Assembly: GCA_035254305.1 (NCBI GenBank)
Contig: DATFAS010000163.1
Location: 1-8,394, forward strand
Direction of reading: 5' to 3'
From: DATFAS01 sp035254305
GTDB taxonomy: Bacteria; Bacillota; Bacilli; Aneurinibacillales; RAOX-1
Length of the DNA: 8,394 nt
The notes below the pieces were generated by a model, which saw only the letters and a list, made by a program, of their open reading frames with translations, made no database searches and was not told the DNA's origin. Shown one piece after another: positions 1 through 6,871 of the stretch; the stretch's first letter is position 1, and every line of letters starts with the position of its first letter. The position numbers and the translations under genes were made by a program.

Positions 1-86
1 TCAAGTTCAATAGAGATGGGATATTTTCTGTGTTTATTATCACCTTGCCTTGTAACTTTGGATGGTTTGATCGGAGGTAGAGAAGA

Positions 87-1820
87 TTGAGCAACATTAA
101 AGACATCAATAAAGATTTTATTATAGTAGAGTCAACTCTCACTGTTCAGGAAACCATCAGCTTAGTTCAAGAGACGAAAGCAAAATTAGTGGTAGTCACT
201 ATGGAGAAATTCATCGTTGGAATTTGTGATAGTTATATTCTTCTTATGCATAGTAATTCTCCTTCTCAACCATTAAGCTACAGTACAGATTTTAAGATCG
301 TGAGTCAAAATAAAATCCTCTCCAATGCGGATCTTCAATTTCTTTATTTATTGGTGCAAAATGAAAAAGGAGAGATTGTTGGTTGGTTAGATAGTGAATC
401 GGCTGAGATCCTCTATATTAAACAGACATTCTCCGAAGAAGTACGGGATTTAACAACAGATTTAGAAGCGATTGTGGATTCGATTTATGATGAAGTATTA
501 GTTGTGGATGCGAAGGGGACGATCTTAAGGGTTTCTAATCGAAGCAGTATGAACCTATGGGGTGTGAATCCGACTACGGTTGTGGGGGAGAATATTCTAG
601 ATCTTGAAGAGAAGGGTTGGTTTAAACCCTCCGTCACCCGGCGAGTAATAATGGAGCAGAAGAAGATTTCGGTCGTGCAGCAGAATCGCTTTGGCCGGAA
701 AATTCTCGCAGTGGGTAATCCCATATTTAATCGTAAGAAGCAGTTGGAACGCATCGTCATTGCTTCTCGAGATATTACCGAAGTAACCACCTTGAAGGAA
801 GAGCTAGAAGAAGCCAAGGTATTAACGGAAAAATATCGGAAAGAAGTCAATATTCTGCGAAAAATTCAACATAGTACCGAAAAACCGATTATCTATCAAT
901 CTGAACCGATGGAAGAATTGATGACGGAAGTCGTCAAGGTGGCACGTGTGGAGTCAACCGTAACCATCTATGGAGAATCAGGTGTAGGAAAAGAATTAAT
1001 TGCAGATGCTATCCACCATCTAAGCTCCCGGAAGACGAAACCCTTTGTCAAAATTAATTGTGGTTCCATACCAGAAAATCTGTTGGAAAGCGAATTATTT
1101 GGTTACGAGAAAGGTGCCTTTACCGGCGCACTAAGTAAAGGGAAAAAAGGCTTGTTTGAACTAGCGGATCAAGGAACTTTATTCTTGGATGAGGTTGGCG
1201 AGCTATCGTTGAATCTCCAAGTAAAATTACTTCGTGCAATCCAAGAGCGAGAAGTGATGAAAATAGGGGGAAGTGAACCGATTCCCATTAATGTAAGAAT
1301 GGTTACCGCTACTAATCGAAATCTAGAAGATATGGTCGTGCAGGGGACTTTTCGCGAAGATCTTTTTTATCGACTCCATGTTATCCCTTTATATGTTCCT
1401 GCATTGCGTGAAAGAATTGATGATATTGAACCGTTAGTTTATCACTTTTTAGAATATTTTAATGAAAAATTTGGCACGAAGAAGCATTTTTCCGAAGATG
1501 CATTAGAAATGCTTAAGGCCTATCACTGGCCAGGAAATGTAAGGCAGCTACAAAATGTCATTGAAAGAGCCATGGTTGTTACGACAAGCCAGTTAATTAT
1601 GGCTAATGACCTGGGACGGATTTTAAGTAATAAAAATCGGAGTGTCCCTTCGGTACAGGTGAATGAAATCATTCCATTAGAAAAAGCAATTGAGCTTACT
1701 CAATATCAATTGATTCATATGGCACTTTCTGAATATAAAACGGTTACAAAAGTTGCGAAGGTTTTAGAAGTGAGCCAACCTACAATGAGTAGGCATATCC
1801 AAAAATTCATGGGAAAATAA
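87..1820 (+). CDS. Sigma-54-dependent transcriptional activator with CBS-like and PAS sensor regions (enhancer-binding protein)
   Basis: A 577-residue enhancer-binding protein that would use ATP hydrolysis to open sigma-54 promoters. Residues about 10-112 look like a degenerate pair of CBS-type modules (weak call); about 125-232 form a PAS domain (DEVLVVDAKGTILRVSN at the start, RDITE at the end), followed by a probable coiled linker 233-262. The AAA+ domain carries Walker A GESGVGKE (296-303), the sigma-54 contact loop GAFTGA (343-348), Walker B GTLFLDE (363-369), an arginine-rich FREDLFYRL stretch (422-430) and WPGNVRQL (481-488). The last 27 residues form a TyrR/Fis-like helix-turn-helix (VAKVLEVSQPTMSRHI). 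All catalytic motifs are intact. The TTG start is supported by GGAGGT at 73-78 with 8 nt spacing. There is no receiver domain, so a small ligand is the likelier input. It converges on the dehydrogenase gene, whose leader has a -24/-12 promoter, making that operon the obvious target (inference). The ligand is unknown; RocR-like arginine/ornithine sensing is possible but not shown. Confidence 0.95.
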   Translation: MSNIKDINKDFIIVESTLTVQETISLVQETKAKLVVVTMEKFIVGICDSYILLMHSNSPSQPLSYSTDFKIVSQNKILSNADLQFLYLLVQNEKGEIVGWLDSESAEILYIKQTFSEEVRDLTTDLEAIVDSIYDEVLVVDAKGTILRVSNRSSMNLWGVNPTTVVGENILDLEEKGWFKPSVTRRVIMEQKKISVVQQNRFGRKILAVGNPIFNRKKQLERIVIASRDITEVTTLKEELEEAKVLTEKYRKEVNILRKIQHSTEKPIIYQSEPMEELMTEVVKVARVESTVTIYGESGVGKELIADAIHHLSSRKTKPFVKINCGSIPENLLESELFGYEKGAFTGALSKGKKGLFELADQGTLFLDEVGELSLNLQVKLLRAIQEREVMKIGGSEPIPINVRMVTATNRNLEDMVVQGTFREDLFYRLHVIPLYVPALRERIDDIEPLVYHFLEYFNEKFGTKKHFSEDALEMLKAYHWPGNVRQLQNVIERAMVVTTSQLIMANDLGRILSNKNRSVPSVQVNEIIPLEKAIELTQYQLIHMALSEYKTVTKVAKVLEVSQPTMSRHIQKFMGK

Positions 1821-1830
1821 ATTGGAGTAT

Positions 1831-1869
1831 AAACAAAGGTCAAGGGTACATGTCCCTTGACCTTTGTTT
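1831..1869. terminator. Bidirectional intrinsic terminator between activator and glutamate dehydrogenase genes
   Basis: A perfect 16-bp inverted repeat: arm AAACAAAGGTCAAGGG at 1831-1846, 7-nt loop TACATGT, and the exact complementary arm at 1854-1869. The A-rich ends supply a short T-rich tail (TTTGTTTG) in either direction. It lies 10 nt after the activator stop and 18 nt beyond the dehydrogenase stop, so it can end transcription of both convergent genes. Confidence 0.88.
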
Positions 1870-1887
1870 GTGTTCATAATCCATATC

Positions 1888-3156
1888 CTAAATCCAGCCT
1901 CGCCATTTGACCGCTTCGGCTAATCGTCTAATCCCTACAATATAGGCTGCTAATCTCATATTAACCTTTTTATCTTGGGAGGTTCGATATACATGTTCAA
2001 AGGATTGAATGAGATTCTTTTCTAGCTTTTCATTGACTTCTTCTTCCGTCCAATAGTATCCTTGATTATTTTGTACCCATTCAAAGTAAGAGACTACCAC
2101 TCCACCAGCACTTGCTAAGACATCAGGGACAATCAGTATTCCTCTTTCAGTTAGTATTTCGGTTGCCTTTAGTGTAGTAGGTCCATTCGCAGCCTCGACT
2201 ACAATTTTTGCTTTAATTTGAGAAGCGTTGTCTTCAGTAATTTGGTTTTCAATCGCCGCAGGAACTAGAATATCACATTCTTTTACTAATAACTCTTGAT
2301 TGGATATACGATCAGACATTAGAGTCGTTACCGTTCCAAAAGAATCCCGTTTATCTAGAAGATAGGGAATATCCAGTCCATCTGGATCATATAAAGCCCC
2401 ATACGCATCGGATATCCCTACTACCTTCGCACCTGCATCATAGAGAAACTTTGCGAGATAGCTTCCGGCATTTCCAAAGCCTTGAATGATGATTCGAGAA
2501 CCAATAATCGGCATCCCCATAATTTTGGCTGCTTCCCTCATTACAATTGTTACCCCTTTGGCTGTTGATGACTCTCTCCCTGCGGAACCTCCTAGCACCA
2601 AAGGTTTACCTGTAATAAATCCTGGAGATTCAAATTCACGAATTTGGCTGTATTCATCCATCATCCAGGCCATAATCTGGGAGTTCGTAAAAACGTCAGG
2701 AGCAGGAATATCTTTGGATGGACCGACAATCTGACTAATAGCACGAACATAACCACGGCTTAAACGTTCTAATTCTGGAAAGGACATGGTACGTGGGTCA
2801 CATTCGATTCCGCCCTTTCCCCCTCCGTATGGCAGCCCAGTAATTCCAGATTTAATACTCATCCATATGGATAGCGATTTGACTTCATCTACGGTTACAT
2901 CCGGGTGAAAGCGAATTCCCCCTTTCGTAGGACCTACTGCATCATTATGTTGAGATCGATATCCCGTAAACACCTTTATGGATCCATCATCCATTCGGAC
3001 TGGGATCCGAACTGTTAACATTCTTAGAGGTTCCTTCAAAAGCTCATATACGGACTCATGATAATGAAGGTGGGAGAGTGCTTCTTTGATAATATTTTGG
3101 GTTGATTCCAATAGAGAAGGTTGTCTCTCATGCTTTGTCATTTGGCTTGTACTCAT
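1888..3156 (-). CDS. rocG: NAD-type glutamate dehydrogenase (RocG/GudB family)
   Basis: Cytosolic hexameric-type glutamate dehydrogenase, converting glutamate to 2-oxoglutarate and ammonia with reduction of NAD. It is 422 residues, about the family length (B. subtilis RocG 424, GudB 427). Active-site residues are present with canonical spacing: K78 (GPTKGGIRFHP), K102, catalytic K114 (LPYGGGKGG) and D154 (PAPDVFTN), equivalent to K89/K113/K125/D165 of the clostridial enzyme. The nucleotide-binding fingerprint GFGNAG is at 226-231. The region around EVKSLSIW (91-98) lacks the 9-bp duplication that inactivates GudB in domesticated B. subtilis, so the enzyme should be active. The ATG is preceded by AAGGAT with 10 nt spacing. 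It starts 44 nt after a small two-CxxC gene, probably in one operon. The sigma-54 promoter and cre site upstream favour a catabolic RocG-like role; RocG and GudB cannot be firmly separated on protein sequence alone, so the symbol is provisional. Confidence 0.96.
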   Translation of the reverse strand: MSTSQMTKHERQPSLLESTQNIIKEALSHLHYHESVYELLKEPLRMLTVRIPVRMDDGSIKVFTGYRSQHNDAVGPTKGGIRFHPDVTVDEVKSLSIWMSIKSGITGLPYGGGKGGIECDPRTMSFPELERLSRGYVRAISQIVGPSKDIPAPDVFTNSQIMAWMMDEYSQIREFESPGFITGKPLVLGGSAGRESSTAKGVTIVMREAAKIMGMPIIGSRIIIQGFGNAGSYLAKFLYDAGAKVVGISDAYGALYDPDGLDIPYLLDKRDSFGTVTTLMSDRISNQELLVKECDILVPAAIENQITEDNASQIKAKIVVEAANGPTTLKATEILTERGILIVPDVLASAGGVVVSYFEWVQNNQGYYWTEEEVNEKLEKNLIQSFEHVYRTSQDKKVNMRLAAYIVGIRRLAEAVKWRGWI

Positions 3157-3200
3157 TGTTTGATCATCCTTACTATAAAATAGTTAAATTTGAAAATACC

Positions 3201-3347
3201 CTAAAACTCATCGTCTATATCTTCGATATCATCTCCATAAGCCTCAGTAGAACTTTCTCGGCAATCAAGGCAATTAGCCCGATTTCTTTCCCATGGTGCC
3301 AATTCTTCATTACAAGTAATGCATTTATCTACGAGTATAGGTGTCAT
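3201..3347 (-). CDS. Small two-CxxC (zinc-ribbon-like) protein upstream of glutamate dehydrogenase
   Basis: A 48-residue reading frame, MTPILVDKCITCNEEL... to ...DDIEDIDDEF. It has two CxxC knuckles, C9-x2-C12 and C26-x2-C29, joined by 13 residues, the layout of a treble-clef or zinc-ribbon-like metal site, followed by a strongly acidic tail (residues 39-47: seven Asp/Glu). GAGGGG lies 6 nt before the ATG, within the transcript predicted from the sigma-54 promoter, whose start would be about 40 nt upstream. The stop is 44 nt before the dehydrogenase gene on the same strand with no terminator between, so the two are probably co-transcribed. I do not recognise the family by name. Its position suggests a regulator or partner linked to the dehydrogenase, but that is inference. 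The frame is real by start site, ribosome-binding site and cysteine pattern; conservation was not tested. Confidence 0.75.
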   Translation of the reverse strand: MTPILVDKCITCNEELAPWERNRANCLDCRESSTEAYGDDIEDIDDEF

Positions 3348-3373
3348 ACCAATCCCCTCTCATTTCCACTGAA

Positions 3374-3387
3374 TGTAAACACTTTCA
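3374..3387. promoter_or_regulatory. Probable cre (CcpA) site at the dehydrogenase operon transcription start
   Basis: TGTAAACACTTTCA matches the pseudo-palindromic catabolite-responsive element consensus TGWNANCGNTNWCA at every fixed position except one base of the central CG. It lies just downstream of the -12 element, covering about +1 to +14 of the predicted transcript, where bound CcpA would block initiation or early elongation. In B. subtilis, rocG is directly repressed by CcpA through a cre in its leader, so the placement makes biological sense. Confidence 0.6.
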
Positions 3388-3398
3388 TAATTTTATAA

Positions 3399-3414
3399 AG
3401 CAATTATTATGCCA
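3399..3414 (-). promoter_or_regulatory. Sigma-54 (-24/-12) promoter of the small gene-glutamate dehydrogenase operon
   Basis: Read on the minus strand, TGGCATAATAATTGCT fits the consensus TGGCACG-N4-TTGCW. The invariant GG and GC are separated by exactly 10 bp, and only the CG following TGGCA departs from consensus (TA here). The expected start is near position 3388, giving a leader of about 40 nt before the small two-CxxC gene. A sigma-54 activator is encoded at the other end of the dehydrogenase gene, which supports the call. Confidence 0.8.
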
Positions 3415-3415
3415 A

Positions 3416-3428
3416 TGAGAAGTTCTCA
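3416..3428. promoter_or_regulatory. Short dyad abutting the -24 element
   Basis: TGAGAA and TTCTCA form a perfect 6+6 bp inverted repeat around one central base, 1 bp upstream of the -24 element. It could be a repressor or auxiliary site, but 6-bp arms occur by chance often enough that the call is tentative. Confidence 0.3.
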
Positions 3429-3483
3429 CTAAAATACCAGCATCCGCATTTCCAATGGTAAATGGGCCGTGATTATCTTCTAA

Positions 3484-3506
3484 AATTGAATAGAGGCTAT
3501 TCAATT
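3484..3506. promoter_or_regulatory. Perfect 10+10 bp dyad, candidate upstream activating sequence for the sigma-54 activator
   Basis: AATTGAATAG, a 3-nt centre AGG, then CTATTCAATT: a perfect inverted repeat of 10-bp arms. Its centre (3495) is about 107 bp upstream of the predicted sigma-54 start site, a typical distance for an enhancer bound by a dimeric helix-turn-helix activator. There is no T-run after it, so it is not a terminator. It also lies about 55 bp upstream of the pabB -10 box, so a role at that divergent promoter is possible. Binding by the neighbouring activator is inferred. Confidence 0.65.
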
Positions 3507-3560
3507 CTGTATAACTTTAGGTTCATTCATCAATTTCGATAAAATGAGGTTGAGTTAAGT

Positions 3561-3566
3561 TATAAT
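3561..3566 (+). promoter_or_regulatory. Candidate sigma-A -10 element of pabB-pabC
   Basis: A perfect TATAAT hexamer lies 37 nt upstream of the ATG in an AT-rich stretch. No good -35 box is found at 16-18 bp; the nearest TTGACA-like hexamer (TTCGAT, 3535-3540) is 20 bp away. The -10 is therefore credible and the complete promoter uncertain. Confidence 0.4.
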
Positions 3567-3603
3567 TTAAGAAAGAGATTATTCTATCATGAGGTAAACA
3601 AAA

Positions 3604-5337
3604 ATGGATTACATGGTCTTTGATTTTGAAAAAGAATCGATTCTATTCCAAAATCCGATTGAAACGATTATGGCAAATCATGTGGATGACATCATACCTG
3701 CCTTGAGGCGAATAGAAAATTGGACGAAAAAGGGATATTATGCTGCTGGTTATCTTGCTTATGAAGCCGCACCAGCATTTGACTCATCGTTTGAAGTGAA
3801 CAATGAGACTTCAGAGCTTCCACTCTTATGGTTTGGAATATTTGATCAGCCACATACTGCTTGTATGGCTGAATCTAGTGAATTTCAAGTGTCCAACTGG
3901 CTACCTTATACAAGCCAGGAACATTACGATTCTTGCATTCAAGAAATACGTGATGCGATCAGTCGTGGTGATACCTATCAAGTGAATTACACGATACGAT
4001 TACAGGCTACTTTCTCCGGAGATGACTTTGGGTTTTACCGTAAAATCACGAAAAATCAACAGGCGAATTATTCTGCTTATCTTCATATGGGTCGATATCG
4101 GATCTTGTCGGCCTCCCCGGAGTTGTTCTTTGCTAAAAAAGATCGCCATATTATTACAAAGCCGATGAAGGGAACGGTTTCACGGGGGCGTTATACTAAG
4201 GAAGATGAACAAAAATCAGCTTGGCTCTATGAGTCAGAAAAAAATCGTGCTGAAAATCTAATGATCGTTGACTTACTAAGGAATGACCTAGGGAAAATTT
4301 GCACGATGGGTTCAATTGATGTGACTCATCTTTTTGACATAGAACGCTATCCCACCGTCTTTCAAATGACTTCAACGATTGAAGGAAAGCTCCGCCCAGA
4401 AATAGAGATGGTGGACATATTTTCTGCTTTATTTCCTTGTGGATCGATAACAGGTGCGCCAAAAATTCAAACCATGCGTGAAATTAATCGATTAGAGGAT
4501 ACCCCTAGAGGTGTTTATTGCGGGAGCATTGGATATATTCAACCGAATGGGGATGCAATTTTTAATGTTGCCATAAGAACGGTGGTAATCGATTCTCTTA
4601 AAGAAGAAGCTGAATTTGGTGTGGGTGGAGGAATCACGTGGGATTCAACAGCACAAGGTGAGTATCAGGAAGTCATTGATAAGGCAAAATTATTAACGCA
4701 GGACTCTATAGATTTTGAATTACTGGAGACATTGTTACTAGAGAACGGGGAGTATTTTCTTCTGAGCCGTCATATGGAGAAATTAACCCAGACGGCAAAG
4801 TATTTTCGTATTGATCTTGACCCTTCCGCTGTACTTTCGGAGTTAGAGAAGTATAAGGAATTGGATCTTGAGGAGGTACAGAGAGTACGGTTGCTTGTTT
4901 CAAAGAGTGGTAGGGTGAAAATAGAAGGCACTCCCTTCCAACCAGATTCTGCCACTTCTTCTATGGTTCAACTTGCTAACCAACCAATTTGTAGTTCCAA
5001 TCTGTTCCTATACCACAAAACCACTTATCGAGATTTTTACAATGCTCTTCGAATTCAGGATGAAGAGGTCTTTGATACCCTTCTTTGGAATGAAAGAGGG
5101 GAAGTCACGGAATTTACCTTTGGGAATATAGTTGTTGAACTCCAAGGGGTGAAATATACGCCACCTGTTACATCGGGGCTTTTGCCAGGGACATTTCGAA
5201 AAGAACTGATCGAACGTGGAATTATTTTTGAGAAGGTTATTCTGCTAGCAGAATTAAGAGAGGCAGAACAAATTTGGTTTATCAATAGTGTAAGGAAGTG
5301 GATTCCTGTTAAACTACGAGATAGCCAGGATATGTAG
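3604..5337 (+). CDS. pabB: Bifunctional aminodeoxychorismate synthase component I / aminodeoxychorismate lyase (PabB-PabC fusion)
   Basis: A cytosolic 577-residue fusion covering both dedicated steps from chorismate to p-aminobenzoate for folate synthesis. The PabB (chorismate-utilising, TrpE-like) part spans about 1-365. It has KPMKGT (186-191), whose K189 matches the nucleophilic lysine of PabB PIKGT and separates it from anthranilate synthase (PIAGT), plus ENLMIVDLLRNDLG (217-230), CGSITGAPK (279-287) and GGGITWDS (341-348). The PabC (class-IV PLP aminotransferase fold) part spans about 371-577: LLETLLLENGEYFLLSRH (373-390), likely PLP lysine K472 in YHKTTYRDFY, NERGEVTEFTFGN (496-508) and TPPVTSGLLPGTFR (519-532). 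GAGGT lies 8 nt before the ATG. It stands alone between divergent and convergent neighbours. The glutamine amidotransferase subunit PabA, needed for glutamine as ammonia donor, is not in the window and must lie elsewhere (often shared with TrpG). No truncation or missing key residue was seen. Confidence 0.94.
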   Translation: MDYMVFDFEKESILFQNPIETIMANHVDDIIPALRRIENWTKKGYYAAGYLAYEAAPAFDSSFEVNNETSELPLLWFGIFDQPHTACMAESSEFQVSNWLPYTSQEHYDSCIQEIRDAISRGDTYQVNYTIRLQATFSGDDFGFYRKITKNQQANYSAYLHMGRYRILSASPELFFAKKDRHIITKPMKGTVSRGRYTKEDEQKSAWLYESEKNRAENLMIVDLLRNDLGKICTMGSIDVTHLFDIERYPTVFQMTSTIEGKLRPEIEMVDIFSALFPCGSITGAPKIQTMREINRLEDTPRGVYCGSIGYIQPNGDAIFNVAIRTVVIDSLKEEAEFGVGGGITWDSTAQGEYQEVIDKAKLLTQDSIDFELLETLLLENGEYFLLSRHMEKLTQTAKYFRIDLDPSAVLSELEKYKELDLEEVQRVRLLVSKSGRVKIEGTPFQPDSATSSMVQLANQPICSSNLFLYHKTTYRDFYNALRIQDEEVFDTLLWNERGEVTEFTFGNIVVELQGVKYTPPVTSGLLPGTFRKELIERGIIFEKVILLAELREAEQIWFINSVRKWIPVKLRDSQDM

Positions 5338-5379
5338 AGAATTTTTTGAGGGACTATGAACAGTTAAAGTTATGATTAG

Positions 5380-5413
5380 TAGGGCACTTGGTAGATGAAT
5401 ACGAAGTGCCCTA
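5380..5413. terminator. Terminator hairpin between pabB-pabC and the metallophosphoesterase gene
   Basis: Perfect 10-bp arms TAGGGCACTT (5380-5389) and AAGTGCCCTA (5404-5413) enclose a 14-nt loop. The tail is only modestly T-rich (TTCTTTAT on the plus strand). It sits 42 nt after the pabB-pabC stop and 4 nt beyond the phosphoesterase stop, so it probably serves both convergent genes, more convincingly for the plus strand. Confidence 0.65.
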
Positions 5414-5417
5414 TTCT

Positions 5418-6746
5418 TTATGAAATTACAACTTCGTTATTTGCCGCATCCCATTTATCCTTTATTTCAAATGCCTGACAAATAAAATATAAAGGAACAT
5501 AAATACGATCCATTTCAGTAGATACCGGCAAATCTAAATCTACTTTTTCCCCATTGATCGTAGCTTGTTTTTCACCAATTTTAAGTACTACTTCTTTTCC
5601 ACTTTTCGTAAATTTGGCTGTTTGATTTTGTGCATCCCATTTTACATTCAGTTGTAGGGGATTACTGAGTTCAGATAAAGGAATCATGGTCCTATTTTTA
5701 CTAGTATCCACATAGGGTGCAGCATCTGAAAAAGAGACAGGCTTTCCTTTAATACGAACGGAGACATTACGCTTATTTTGATCTAATCTAGCAATGCTAG
5801 TTTCAGAAATCCATTTCTTATTTACGAAATCACGCCCTTTGATTTCTACCTTATCGGTTAAAACATTGATCAATAGACCTTCGCTGGAATCGGAAGGAAT
5901 CGGTTGATCATTGGTGTCATAGGGTTCGAATTCAGAAGATGAGTTTACCATAGTAAATCCGTTGCGAACAATAGAATGAGGTAGTCCTAGCTTCCAATGG
6001 GTGTGACCAGAGAAGAGAATCACTTCCGGATGGGAAGATAAAATATCTTTTAGTTCTTGATGTTGTATGACACCGCGATAATAGGGTAAACTTGTACCCG
6101 CCACTGTGTTAGGAAGTGGTTGATGCAGGAATACAAAAATAGGTCTTCCTGGAACCGCCTTTTCCTGGAGTTTTTCCTTTAGCCATTTTAGTTGTTCCTT
6201 AGAAAGATAAGCATCATTATCATTGCTGCGATCCGATTGTTCAAATTGCTCCGAACCTAGGAATAGGAAATGAAAGTCATTGATCCATGTATCTCCATAA
6301 ACCTTATTACGCCCAGCAAATTGCAAGAAACGTTGGATGGAAGCCTGCTCGGTTTCCCCATTAGGAAATCCATCAGGATTCCATGTTGCATCAGGTGCAT
6401 AGAAAGCAGAATAAAACTCATGATTACCAATCGTAAAAAAGGTCTTAGTCGGATGGGGGCTTCCCTTTAGGAGTGTATCAAGTGCCGCATAATCATGGGG
6501 TAATCCATCTCCTAAATCTCCGTTTATGATGAGTGCATCGGCCTTAGGATTCATATTGTCTATATCCTGTAGGGCTCTTTGAAAAGAAGTACGACTTTTT
6601 TGCTGAAAGTCATCATTTCCATCCATAACATGAATATCACTGAGAACAGGAAAAGAAATAATGTTTTGTGCATAAACTGGTTGTCCCACTCCAAGTGAAC
6701 ATAAAGCTCCGAAAATCGAAATCATGCGAAATAGTTTTTGTTTCAT
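5418..6746 (-). CDS. Secreted calcineurin-like metallophosphoesterase with C-terminal copper-amine-oxidase-N-like stalk domain
   Basis: A 442-residue exported phosphoesterase. The N-terminus is a Sec signal peptide: KQK and R7, a hydrophobic core at 8-21, and a VYA-Q cleavage site after A26. The catalytic domain (about 29-305) has the full dimetal set: D37-x-H39, GDLGD (76-80), GNHE (107-110), H208 in FLHQP and GHTH (247-250). The C-terminal part (about 328-442) resembles the copper amine oxidase N-terminal-like domain, with two repeats containing RTMIPLSEL...VKWDAQNQTAKF and RIYVPLYFI...DKWDAANNEVVIS; in Bacillota this domain is usually a cell-surface or stalk module, not a copper enzyme. 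The substrate is unknown: it could be a phosphodiester, nucleotide or phospholipid. It is transcribed alone, from an extended -10 promoter, after the terminator that follows gerC. The ATG follows a GGGAGGGAG purine tract that begins about 20 nt upstream, a slightly long spacing. No key residue is missing. Confidence 0.9.
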   Translation of the reverse strand: MKQKLFRMISIFGALCSLGVGQPVYAQNIISFPVLSDIHVMDGNDDFQQKSRTSFQRALQDIDNMNPKADALIINGDLGDGLPHDYAALDTLLKGSPHPTKTFFTIGNHEFYSAFYAPDATWNPDGFPNGETEQASIQRFLQFAGRNKVYGDTWINDFHFLFLGSEQFEQSDRSNDNDAYLSKEQLKWLKEKLQEKAVPGRPIFVFLHQPLPNTVAGTSLPYYRGVIQHQELKDILSSHPEVILFSGHTHWKLGLPHSIVRNGFTMVNSSSEFEPYDTNDQPIPSDSSEGLLINVLTDKVEIKGRDFVNKKWISETSIARLDQNKRNVSVRIKGKPVSFSDAAPYVDTSKNRTMIPLSELSNPLQLNVKWDAQNQTAKFTKSGKEVVLKIGEKQATINGEKVDLDLPVSTEMDRIYVPLYFICQAFEIKDKWDAANNEVVIS

Positions 6747-6772
6747 TTGGTGTTCTTCTCCCTCCCTTGAAC

Positions 6773-6781
6773 ATTATAGCA
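6773..6781 (-). promoter_or_regulatory. Extended -10 promoter of the metallophosphoesterase gene
   Basis: On the minus strand TGCTATAAT is a perfect extended -10 element (TGn plus TATAAT), 26 nt upstream of the ATG. No convincing -35 hexamer lies at the right spacing, which extended -10 promoters tolerate. The predicted leader is only about 20 nt. Confidence 0.55.
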
Positions 6782-6831
6782 AAAATAGGAAGGGTAACCC
6801 CGAAACGACTGATTTTTAAAATAATAAAGAG

Positions 6832-6869
6832 AAAAACCGTCATCAGGTAGTCCTGTTTGACGGTTTTTT
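6832..6869. terminator. Intrinsic terminator after gerC
   Basis: Arms AAAAACCGTCA (6832-6842) and TGACGGTTTTT (6858-6868) are a perfect 11-bp pair, with a small inner CAGG/CCTG stem. The A-run and six-T run make it work in either direction. It begins 2 nt past the gerC stop, separating the germination locus from the downstream phosphoesterase gene on the same strand. Confidence 0.88.
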
Positions 6870-6871
6870 CT

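Noticed and set aside
1..90. Open frame from the left edge to a TGA that overlaps the TTG start of the activator, hinting at an upstream coupled gene; a second frame ends at 78.
   Set aside because: Under 30 codons are visible, neither translation resembles a known C-terminus, and no promoter could be placed with confidence. It cannot be told from chance.
3288..3300. GTGCCA on the plus strand as another minus-strand sigma-54 promoter (TGGCAC).
   Set aside because: No TTGCA-like -12 element follows at the required spacing, and the sequence lies inside the small two-CxxC coding region.
3102..3398. 98-codon plus-strand frame across the start of the dehydrogenase gene and its leader.
   Set aside because: It lies antisense to the dehydrogenase, the small two-CxxC gene and the control region, with no recognisable domain; it is a shadow frame.
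3447..3464. CATTT...AAATG imperfect dyad as a second activator site.
   Set aside because: Only 5-bp arms match and the sequence does not resemble the 3484-3506 dyad.
87..5337. The activator and the PabB-PabC fusion have the same length (577 residues), suggesting duplication.
   Set aside because: Their domains and sequences are unrelated; the equal length is coincidence.
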